Shown piece by piece: positions 15,472 through 21,700 of a stretch of DNA of 22,876 nt. The notes under the pieces were generated by a model that worked only from the letters and a program-made list of their open reading frames with translations, searched no databases and was not told the DNA's origin. How positions within the stretch are numbered: the first letter of the stretch is position 1; every line of letters begins with the position of its first letter. The stretch comes from Actinomycetes bacterium (GTDB lineage: Bacteria; Actinomycetota; Actinomycetes; Streptosporangiales; Streptosporangiaceae), in assembly GCA_025964635.1 (NCBI GenBank), contig JAOPYP010000246.1:1-22876 (forward strand). Direction: 5' to 3'. A program made the translations under genes and the position numbers.

Positions 15472-17970
15472 GTGAAGGCCGTCGTGATGGCCGGCGGAGA
15501 GGGCACCCGGCTGCGCCCGATGACCGCCAACCAGCCCAAGCCGCTGCTGCCCGTGTGCAACAAGCCGATCATGGAACACGTGCTGCGGCTGCTGAAGCGG
15601 CACGGGTTCGACGAGACGGTGGTCACCGTCCAGTTCCTGGCCTCGCTGGTGCGCAACTACTTCGGCGACGGCGAGGACGTCGGGATGAGCCTCCAGTACG
15701 CGACGGAGGAGGCCCCGCTCGGCACGGCGGGCAGCGTGAAGAACGCCGAGGACGCGCTGCGCGACGAGCCGTTCCTGGTGATCTCGGGGGATGCGCTGAC
15801 CGACATCGACCTGACCGCCATGGTCCGCGCGCACAAGGAAAACGGTGCCCTGGTCACCGTGGGGCTCACCCGGGTGCCCAACCCGCTGGAGTTCGGCATC
15901 ATCATCGTGGGCGAGGACGGCCGGATCCAGCGGTTCCTGGAGAAGCCGACCTGGGGGCAGGTGTTCTCGGACACCGTCAACACCGGGATCTACGTGATGG
16001 AGCCCGAGGTCCTCGCCGAGGTGGCCCCCGGCGAGTCCGTGGACTGGTCTGGTGACGTGTTCCCCGCCCTGCTCAAGCGCGGGGCGCCGCTGTTCGGGTG
16101 GATCGCCGACGGCTACTGGGAAGACGTGGGCACGCACGAGAGCTACCTCAAGGCCCAGGCGGACGTGCTGTCCGGCCGGGTGGACACCGAGATCGACGGG
16201 TTCGAGGTGTCGCCCGGGGTCTGGGTGGCTGAGGGCGCCGAAGTCGACCCGGACGCCCTGCTGTCCGGGCCGGTCTGCATCGGGGACTACGCCAAGGTCG
16301 AGGCGGGCGCGGAACTCCGCGAGTTCACCGTGCTGGGCAGCAACGTGGTGGTCAAGGAGGGCGCGTTCCTGCACCGCGCCGTCGTGCACAACAACGTGTA
16401 CGTGGGCCAGGGCGTCACCTTGCGCGGCTGCGTCATCGGCAAGAACACCGACGTGATGCCGTCCGCGCGGATCGAGGAAGGCGCGGTGGTCGGCGACGAG
16501 TGCGTCATCGAGCCGGAGGCCTATCTTTCCGCGGGCGTCAAGGTCTACCCGTTCAAGACCATCGAGGCGGGCGCGGTGGTGAACACCAGCGTCATCTGGG
16601 AATCCCGCGGCCAGCGCACCCTGTTCGGCCCGCGCGGCGTATCCGGCCTGGTCAACGTGGAGATCACGCCCGAGCTGTGCGTGCGGCTGACCAGCGCCTA
16701 CGCGACCACGCTGAAGAAGGGCTCGATGGTCACCACGTCGCGGGACGTCTCCCGTGCCGCGCGTGCGCTCAAGCGGGCCGTGCAGTGCGCGCTCAACGCC
16801 AGCGCGATCAACGTGGTGGACCTGGAAGCGCAGCCGCTGCCGGTGGCCCGGTTCCAGACCGCACGCAGCGTGTGCAGCGGCGGCGTCGCGCTGCGCACCA
16901 CCTCCGGGGACCCGCAGTCGATCGACATCGTGTTCCTGGACGAGCGGGGCGCCGAACTGTCCCAGGCCGCGGCGCGCAAGCTGGAGCGGGTCTTCTCCCG
17001 CCAGGAGTACCGGCGGGCCTTCCCCGGCGAGATCGCCGAGCTCACCTACCCGTCCCGGGTCGTCGAGTCCTACACGCAGGAGCTGGCCCGCAGCGTCGAC
17101 CTCACCGGGGTGCGCGAGGCGGGGCTGAAGGTCGTCGTCGACTGCGCCGGCGGCACGGTGTCGCTGGTGCTGCCCAGCCTGCTCGGCCGGCTCGGCGTGG
17201 AGGCGCTCACCGTCAACAACCGGCTCGACGAGGCCACCCCCACGCAGAGCCTGGCCCAGGTCCGCGCGGGCATGCAGCGGCTGTCCGAACTGGTCGCCTC
17301 GTCCCGCGCCGCCTTCGGGGTCCGGTTCGACCAGGTCGGCGAGCGGATCATGCTGGTGGACGACAAGGGCGCGATGATCAGCGACGACCGGGCCCTGCTG
17401 GTCGCGCTGGACCTCATCGCGGCCGAGCGGCGGTCCGGACGGGTCGCGCTGCCGGTGACCACCACCCGGGTGGCCGAGCAGGTCTGCCGGTTCCACGGCG
17501 TGCACGTGGACTGGACACCCACCTCGCTGCACGGCCTCACCGAGGCCACCGCGGGCGACGACGTCATCTTCGGCGGCGACGGCCGCGGCGGGTACGTGGT
17601 GCCGGAGTTCAGCCGGACCCTGGACGGCATCGCGGCGTTCGCCCGGCTGCTCGGCCTGGTCGCCCGGACCCGCCTGTCGCTCAGCCAGATCGACGCCCGG
17701 ATTCCCGCCGCGCACCTGCTCCGCCGCTCCATGCCCACGCCATGGGCGGCCAAGGGCAGCGTGATGCGCACCGTCGTCGAGGCGGCCGGCGACCGGACCG
17801 TGGACACCACCGACGGGGTGCGGATCGTGGAACCGGACGGCGGCTGGGTCCTCGTGCTGCCCGACCCCGCGGACGCCGTAACCCATCTGTGGGCGGAAGG
17901 CGCGGACGCCGACACCGCCCAGGCCCTGCTGGACGAGTGGGCCGCCGTAGCGGAACGCTCTGGCCACTGA
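15472..17970 (+). CDS. Sugar-1-phosphate nucleotidyltransferase fused to a left-handed beta-helix and a degenerate phosphohexomutase domain
   Basis: A three-part protein of 832 residues, annotated in relatives as mannose-1-phosphate guanylyltransferase (Streptomyces SCO1388-like). Residues 1-235 form the nucleotidyltransferase: MKAVVMAGGEGTRLRP, PKPLLPVCNKP, ISGDALTDID for metal binding, FLEKP, and WEDVGTHESY. Residues 250-380 are hexapeptide repeats of a beta-helix. Residues 385-832 have the phosphohexomutase fold, but its motifs are changed: the catalytic TASHNP is TTSGDP (S478), the Mg loop DGDGDR is DQVGER (620-625), and the sugar loop is GGDGRGG. The mutase part is thus probably inactive or regulatory. 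GTG 15472 is fixed by AAGGAGG nine bases upstream. It follows the cardiolipin synthase-like gene by 129 bases. Its last codons form the first unit of a four-copy tandem repeat. Confidence 0.88.
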   Translation: MKAVVMAGGEGTRLRPMTANQPKPLLPVCNKPIMEHVLRLLKRHGFDETVVTVQFLASLVRNYFGDGEDVGMSLQYATEEAPLGTAGSVKNAEDALRDEPFLVISGDALTDIDLTAMVRAHKENGALVTVGLTRVPNPLEFGIIIVGEDGRIQRFLEKPTWGQVFSDTVNTGIYVMEPEVLAEVAPGESVDWSGDVFPALLKRGAPLFGWIADGYWEDVGTHESYLKAQADVLSGRVDTEIDGFEVSPGVWVAEGAEVDPDALLSGPVCIGDYAKVEAGAELREFTVLGSNVVVKEGAFLHRAVVHNNVYVGQGVTLRGCVIGKNTDVMPSARIEEGAVVGDECVIEPEAYLSAGVKVYPFKTIEAGAVVNTSVIWESRGQRTLFGPRGVSGLVNVEITPELCVRLTSAYATTLKKGSMVTTSRDVSRAARALKRAVQCALNASAINVVDLEAQPLPVARFQTARSVCSGGVALRTTSGDPQSIDIVFLDERGAELSQAAARKLERVFSRQEYRRAFPGEIAELTYPSRVVESYTQELARSVDLTGVREAGLKVVVDCAGGTVSLVLPSLLGRLGVEALTVNNRLDEATPTQSLAQVRAGMQRLSELVASSRAAFGVRFDQVGERIMLVDDKGAMISDDRALLVALDLIAAERRSGRVALPVTTTRVAEQVCRFHGVHVDWTPTSLHGLTEATAGDDVIFGGDGRGGYVVPEFSRTLDGIAAFARLLGLVARTRLSLSQIDARIPAAHLLRRSMPTPWAAKGSVMRTVVEAAGDRTVDTTDGVRIVEPDGGWVLVLPDPADAVTHLWAEGADADTAQALLDEWAAVAERSGH

Positions 17971-18072
17971 GTGGGCCGCCGTAGCGGAACGCTCTGGGTA
18001 TTGAGTGGGCCGCCGTTGCGGAACGCCCGGGGTATTGCGCGGGCCGCCGCGGCGGAACGATCTGGCAATTAA
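17937..18072. repeat. Four-copy 34-base tandem repeat covering the nucleotidyltransferase stop
   Basis: Units 17937-17970, 17971-18004, 18005-18038 and 18039-18072 are exactly 34 bases each. Units 1 and 2 differ only near the end; units 3 and 4 are progressively diverged. The first unit encodes the last residues and the TGA stop. Each unit contains small inverted pairs (CCGC/GCGG and, in most, AGCG/CGCT). Because 34 is not a multiple of three, the repeated stop falls in other frames. Confidence 0.92.
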
Positions 18073-18078
18073 CCGGTC

Positions 18079-18110
18079 ACCGATCGGTCAGGGCGTTAAG
18101 CTGGCCAGCT
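18079..18110. promoter_or_regulatory. Two adjacent perfect palindromes with a -10-like box
   Basis: ACCGATCGGT (18079-18088) and AGCTGGCCAGCT (18099-18110) are perfect palindromes. TAAGCT (18097-18102), a TAnnnT box, overlaps the second. This may be the promoter and operator of the garA group, about 380 bases upstream of its start, or a structured leader. It belongs to the long non-coding stretch 17971-18486. Confidence 0.35.
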
Positions 18111-18137
18111 CAGTGTCCAGCGAGGGCATCGCCACCC

Positions 18138-18177
18138 ATGAGATAATCCACCTCATCGGAGCGTGCACGAGTCGTGC
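18138..18177. other. Inverted repeats in the leader region of the garA-like gene
   Basis: ATGAG (18138-18142) pairs with CTCAT (18152-18156), flanking GATAAT-like AT-rich bases. GCACGA-G-TCGTGC (18165-18177) is a 13-base palindrome. These could be regulator sites or leader RNA folds upstream of garA. No gene is supported between 18073 and 18486, although a plus-strand frame stays open from 18163. Confidence 0.35.
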
Positions 18178-18376
18178 GTCGGAGGTGCGGCCAGGATGTG
18201 GCGGAGGCGCCGCGAAAGCGGCCCGGGCTCGCCCGGCGGGGCGGAGTCGTCCTCCGGGCAGTCCTCCCCAGGTCAGGGACGGCGCCAGGGCTGGCGGGCA
18301 CGATTCACGCCGGCAGGGCGACGCGCGTGGCGCATGGACCGGCCGGGCGCGGCCCAGGTAGCGTGGAGTGCGTCCG

Positions 18377-18421
18377 CCGAGCACGCTAGATCCGAGCACG
18401 CACCGTCCGAGCACCGGGAAC
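18377..18421. repeat. Three-copy 15-base tandem repeat upstream of garA
   Basis: CCGAGCAC begins at 18377, 18392 and 18407, an exact 15-base period. It is in phase with the garA frame, which is open here, and would read as a five-residue repeat around SEHAR/SEHAP if translated. Translation this far upstream is not supported by conserved protein. Confidence 0.65.
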
Positions 18422-18486
18422 GGGCCAGGTCCGACGCGGTCCCCGCCCCGAGCCCATGGCCAGCAGAGGAGAGGCTGGGCCACGAC

Positions 18487-19029
18487 ATGCCGAGCATCTA
18501 CTGCACACGCTGCGGTCAGGCCAATCCTGACGACGCGCGTTTTTGCCTGCATTGCGGGACGATGCTGGCGCGAGGGGGGGCCGAGCGCCCCGGCGAAACC
18601 ACATCGACCATCTCACTGGGCGGTGACCTGGCCGAGGCCGATTACGACGAGTACACCGACCAGCCCGCCCCCGAGGATTCGCTGCCCCCGGGCACCGCGT
18701 TGCTCGTGGTCAGGCGCGGCCCGAACGCGGGCAGCCGGTTCCTGCTCGACCACGACATCACCACGGCCGGCCGGCACCGGGACAGCGACATCTTCCTCGA
18801 CGACGTGACGGTCTCGCGGCGGCACGCCGAGTTCTACCGCCACGGCGACCGTTTCACTGTGCGCGACGTCGGCAGCCTCAACGGCACCTACGTCAACCAG
18901 GAGCGGATCGAGGAGGCGCCGCTGACCGGCGGCGACGAGGTCCAGATCGGCAAGTTCCGGCTCGTCTTCCTGACCGGGCGGCGGCCCCAGTACGAGCGCG
19001 GCGGCGGGGGCGCCCAGGTAGGGGCATGA
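18487..19029 (+). CDS. garA: GarA-like FHA-domain regulator with N-terminal zinc ribbon
   Basis: A cytoplasmic phospho-switch that in mycobacteria binds and controls 2-oxoglutarate decarboxylase and glutamate enzymes. The 180 residues have three parts. A zinc ribbon comes first (CTRCG and CLHCG; C6, C9, C20, C23). Then comes GETTST (ETTS at 37-40), equal to the ETTS motif of GarA that PknB and PknG phosphorylate. The FHA domain (about 70-158) has the phosphothreonine-binding residues GRHRDSD (R96), SRRHAEF (S110, H113) and SLNGTYVN (N132), nearly identical to GarA. Mycobacterial GarA lacks the zinc ribbon. ATG 18487 is chosen because the zinc ribbon starts at once; its ribosome site is poor, so an earlier start is possible. 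It ends in an ATGA overlap with the MerR gene. Confidence 0.9.
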   Translation: MPSIYCTRCGQANPDDARFCLHCGTMLARGGAERPGETTSTISLGGDLAEADYDEYTDQPAPEDSLPPGTALLVVRRGPNAGSRFLLDHDITTAGRHRDSDIFLDDVTVSRRHAEFYRHGDRFTVRDVGSLNGTYVNQERIEEAPLTGGDEVQIGKFRLVFLTGRRPQYERGGGGAQVGA

Positions 19030-19832
19030 ACGCTCAGCCTGCCCGGGCTTCTTTCGGCATCGGTGAGGTGCTTGCCCAGCTTCGGGGCGAGTTCCCCGAT
19101 GTCAGCGTGTCCAAGATCCGGTTCCTGGAGTCCGAGGGGCTCATCCAGCCCGCCCGCTCGCCGTCCCGGTACCGGCGGTTCAGCCCGGCCGACGTGGACC
19201 GGCTGCGGTACATCCTGACCGCCCAGCGCGACGAGTACCTCCCGCTGCGGGTGATCAAGGACCGGCTGGCCGCCGCTGAGGACGGCACGGAGGAGGATCC
19301 CGAGGACCCGCCGCACCGGCGCGGCCGCCGCCCGCTGAGCCGCCGGGAACTGCTCGAGGCGGCCGGGATCGACGACAGCTTCCTGGCCGAACTGGAAGAC
19401 TTCGGCCTGGTCCGGCCCTCGGGACGGCAGTACGGGCCGGAGGCCCTGGACGCCGCCCGGATCATCGTCGCGCTCGGCCGGTACGGGGTCCAGGCCCGGC
19501 ACCTGCGCGCCGTCCGGGCCGCGGTGGAGCGCGAGACCGCCCTGATCGAGCAGGTGGTGGCGCCCACGCTGCGGCAGCGCAGCGCCGGCTCGCGGGAGCG
19601 GGCCGGGCAGACCGCCCAGGAAATCGCGGCCCTGTCCCTCGAGCTGCACGCGTCCCTGATGGGGAGCGCCCTGGCCGACGCCGGCCTGCAGACGGACGGG
19701 CTGGCCCAGGCGGCCCGGACGGCCTGGGCCGGTGAGTCCGCTGAGGCCGCCCGGACCGAAGTCAGGCTGGGGGGTACGGGGTATGACGAGCCAGGATTCG
19801 CCGGACCGGCCGCGGCCAGGTCCGGCGCGTGA
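19026..19832 (+). CDS. ftsR: MerR-family regulator, FtsR/Rv1828 type
   Basis: A DNA-binding regulator whose relative in Corynebacterium glutamicum (FtsR) activates ftsZ and whose mycobacterial relative is Rv1828. The 268-residue protein has the winged helix near the N-terminus: FGIGEVLAQLRGEFPDVSVS, then SKIRFLESEGLI and RYRRFSPADVDRLRYILTAQRDEYLPLRVIKDRL, all typical. After a charged linker (about 90-108), a second domain (RRELLEAAGIDDSFLAELEDFGLV, then AARIIVALGRYGVQARHL) has the MerR-like C-terminal fold of Rv1828. The C-terminus is a long low-complexity Ala/Gly tail running into a tandem repeat. Its ATG overlaps the garA stop (ATGA, 19026-19029), so the two are translationally coupled. 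The ligand, if any, is unknown. Confidence 0.88.
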   Translation: MNAQPARASFGIGEVLAQLRGEFPDVSVSKIRFLESEGLIQPARSPSRYRRFSPADVDRLRYILTAQRDEYLPLRVIKDRLAAAEDGTEEDPEDPPHRRGRRPLSRRELLEAAGIDDSFLAELEDFGLVRPSGRQYGPEALDAARIIVALGRYGVQARHLRAVRAAVERETALIEQVVAPTLRQRSAGSRERAGQTAQEIAALSLELHASLMGSALADAGLQTDGLAQAARTAWAGESAEAARTEVRLGGTGYDEPGFAGPAAARSGA

Positions 19833-19944
19833 GGGGCCCAGGCGGCCCCCCGGGCCGGGGGTACGAGCGGGCCAGGTCCCGGGCGTGAGCGGGCCGGGCC
19901 GGAGTCGGCTCCGGGGTCTCAGCGGGCCAGGTCCGGGGCGTCAG
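19812..19944. repeat. Three-copy imperfect tandem repeat of about 55 bases at the ftsR stop
   Basis: A core of about 23 bases, reading roughly GCGGGCCAGGTCC then GGGCGTGAG, occurs at 19812, 19867 and 19922, spaced 55-56 bases. The ftsR-like TGA (19830-19832) is inside the first copy. The second halves of the units are less alike. It fills half of the 273-base gap before the nuclease gene; the rest holds a promoter-like site. Confidence 0.75.
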
Positions 19945-20013
19945 CGGCCCCGGCCCGGCCCCGATCCGCGGCGCCTGCCGCCGCCCCGCCCAGGCCGGCC
20001 GCCACCGCGCTTT

Positions 20014-20034
20014 CCCGCAGCGCGGGTGTACGTT
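20014..20034 (+). promoter_or_regulatory. Promoter-like TACGTT box with adjacent inverted repeat
   Basis: TGTACGTT gives a TAnnnT -10 box (20029-20034). Just upstream, CCCGC-AGC-GCGGG (20014-20026) is an inverted repeat in the spacer region, where MerR-family proteins commonly bind. It lies about 70 bases before the DUF151 start. No clear -35 is seen. Confidence 0.35.
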
Positions 20035-20105
20035 GGCAAGGGAGTGCCCACCGCAGGGCCCATGCATGAGCCAGCGCGTCAGGCGCGTGTGAGGACGGAG
20101 CCGCC

Positions 20106-20576
20106 GTGAGGAAGATGGAGGTCGTCGGCGTCCGGGTCGAGATGCCCACGAACCAGCCCATCGTCCTGCTGAAGGAGACGCAGGGGGACCGCTACCTGCC
20201 GATCTGGATCGGGCCGGTCGAGGCAACCGCGATCGCTTTCGCCCAGCAGGGCATGGTGCCCGCGCGCCCGCTGACTCACGACCTGTTCCGGGACGTGCTG
20301 GAGGCGCTCGAGATCCAGCTGCAGACGGTGAACATCACGGCGCTGCGGGACGGCATCTTCTTCGCGGACCTGATCTTCTCGAACGGGAAGGAAGTCAGCG
20401 CCAGGCCGTCGGATTCCATCGCCCTCGCGCTGCGCACCGGGGCGGCCATCTACGCCAGCGAGGAAGTCCTCGACGAGGCGGGCGTGGCCATCCCGGACGA
20501 GCAGGAGGACGAGGTCGAGAAGTTCCGCGAGTTCCTCGACACCATCACCCCGGAGGACTTCGGCCGCGCGACATGA
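20106..20576 (+). CDS. Bifunctional nuclease domain protein (DUF151, Rv1829 type)
   Basis: A small cytoplasmic protein of 156 residues of the bifunctional nuclease (BFN) family; plant members have RNase and DNase activity, while bacterial roles are uncertain. The sequence is nearly all conserved core: VVGVRVEMPTNQPIVLLKE, GDRYLPIWIGPVEATAIAFA, PARPLTHDLFRDVLEAL, FFADLIFSNG, and SARPSDSIALALRTGAAIY. A C-terminal acidic helix (DEQEDEVEKFREFLDTI) ends with PEDF, as in the mycobacterial relative. GTG 20106 gives the usual MRKMEVVGV opening; ATG 20115 is a weaker alternative. It sits between two MerR genes, an arrangement kept in mycobacteria and Streptomyces, which suggests shared control. Confidence 0.9.
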   Translation: MRKMEVVGVRVEMPTNQPIVLLKETQGDRYLPIWIGPVEATAIAFAQQGMVPARPLTHDLFRDVLEALEIQLQTVNITALRDGIFFADLIFSNGKEVSARPSDSIALALRTGAAIYASEEVLDEAGVAIPDEQEDEVEKFREFLDTITPEDFGRAT

Positions 20577-20644
20577 CGGCCCCGGGGCGGGCCCGGGACG
20601 GCCCGGGAGGCAGGCGCATGGCGGCCCGGGAGGCGGCCCTGGCC
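20577..20644. repeat. Three imperfect 22-23-base repeats after the DUF151 stop
   Basis: Units begin at 20577, 20599 and 20622 with CGGCCC(C)GGG; the second and third share CGGCCCGGGAGGC. They start directly after the TGA (20574-20576). The low complexity of GC-rich DNA makes this weaker than the repeats at 17937 and 19812. Confidence 0.45.
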
Positions 20645-20675
20645 GAGCCGGGCGGCGACGCGCCGCGGGCGATCG

Positions 20676-20705
20676 TTGACGCACCCCGCGCTCGCGGCCT
20701 ACCGT
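20676..20705 (+). promoter_or_regulatory. Housekeeping sigma promoter for the second merR gene
   Basis: TTGACG (20676-20681), 18 bases, then TACCGT (20700-20705): a close match to the actinobacterial SigA/HrdB consensus. Transcription would begin near 20712, about 40 bases before GTG 20751. This settles the gene start, because the longer reading frame would begin inside the -35 box. Confidence 0.7.
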
Positions 20706-20750
20706 GCGAGACGAGTACCCAGGGTGGCGATCTCCCGGGTGGAGGCAGGC

Positions 20751-21358
<608 letters not shown>

Positions 21359-21368
<10 letters not shown>

Positions 21369-21409
21369 CCTGCCGGACCGGCTGGCCTTACTGACCGGCT
21401 GGCCCGCCG
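21359..21409. repeat. Three-copy 17-base tandem repeat over the merR stop
   Basis: GACCGGCTG followed by ACC or GCC begins at 21359, 21376 and 21393, an exact 17-base period. The stop TGA (21366-21368) is in the first copy, and a hairpin follows at once. Confidence 0.75.
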
Positions 21410-21417
21410 CCGGCGGG
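21403..21417. terminator. Hairpin after the second merR gene
   Basis: CCCGCC-GCC-GGCGGG forms a six-pair GC stem with a three-base loop, 34 bases after the stop and before the riboswitch promoter region. There is no T run. Confidence 0.45.
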
Positions 21418-21456
21418 TCCGTGGCCGCCTGGCCGGGTCTGAGGCGCGGGCTCGGG

Positions 21457-21462
21457 TAAGCT
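21457..21462 (+). promoter_or_regulatory. -10 box for the riboswitch-gcvP transcript
   Basis: GGGTAAGCT gives a TAnnnT box about 18 bases before the first aptamer bases. The same TAAGCT hexamer appears upstream of garA (18097). No convincing -35 is visible. Confidence 0.35.
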
Positions 21463-21479
21463 CGGTACCGCTGATCACA

Positions 21480-21590
21480 CCGTCCGGGAGAGACTCCGCG
21501 CAGCCAGCGCGGGGCGCCGAAGGGGCAACCTCCCCGGAACCTCTCAGGCACCCAGGACCGGACGGGACAGGCATCTCTGGAGTTCACGCG
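21480..21590 (+). ncRNA. Glycine riboswitch (gcvT motif), single recognisable aptamer
   Basis: Glycine-sensing leader RNA for gcvP. Conserved parts in order: GGGAGAGA (21486-21493), a variable hairpin, GCCGAAGGGGCAA (21516-21528), GGAACCTCTCAGGCA (ending 21550), CCAGGACCG (21552-21560), and CATCTCTGGAG (21572-21582), whose TCTCT pairs with AGAGA at 21489-21493. Many glycine riboswitches have two aptamers in tandem; here no second GCCGAAGG core follows. Glycine riboswitches are known to turn on gcvP in Streptomyces, and the same is expected here. Confidence 0.93.
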
Positions 21591-21601
21591 GCCACCGGCG
21601 T

Positions 21602-21695
21602 GCCGCGCCCGCCCCGGCGTCCAGCCACCGGGCGGGCGGCGACAGAGGGGGAGGACCAGGTAGGCACAGGCGTGCCTGGCGGCTCCCTCTGGAGG
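21602..21695 (+). promoter_or_regulatory. Probable expression platform of the glycine riboswitch
   Basis: Two nested or successive folds precede gcvP. The first is a GC-rich stem with arms near 21602-21617 and 21628-21640. The second is a stem of AGAGGG..AG (21644-21653) with CTCCCTCT (21683-21690), enclosing a perfect AGGCAC/GTGCCT hairpin (21662-21677). The ribosome site GGAGG (21691-21695) begins immediately after the second stem, five bases before ATG 21701. Refolding with the aptamer could expose or hide it. The mechanism is inferred. Confidence 0.5.
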
Positions 21696-21700
21696 CTCCC

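Noticed and set aside
13234..17967. A very long open frame on the minus strand (over 1500 codons)
   Set aside because: It runs antisense to four well-identified genes, has His/Arg/Gln/Gly-rich composition typical of the reverse of GC-rich codons, and shows no domain.
17937..18072. CRISPR-like array
   Set aside because: Repeats are directly adjacent with no spacers, and no cas genes are nearby.
18163..18486. In-frame upstream extension of the garA-like protein
   Set aside because: The frame is open, but the predicted residues are low-complexity, precede the zinc ribbon and resemble no GarA family N-terminus; kept only as a possibility.
21591..21660. Second complete glycine aptamer
   Set aside because: No GCCGAAGG-type core or CTCTCAGG motif occurs after 21590; only stems of a probable expression platform are seen.
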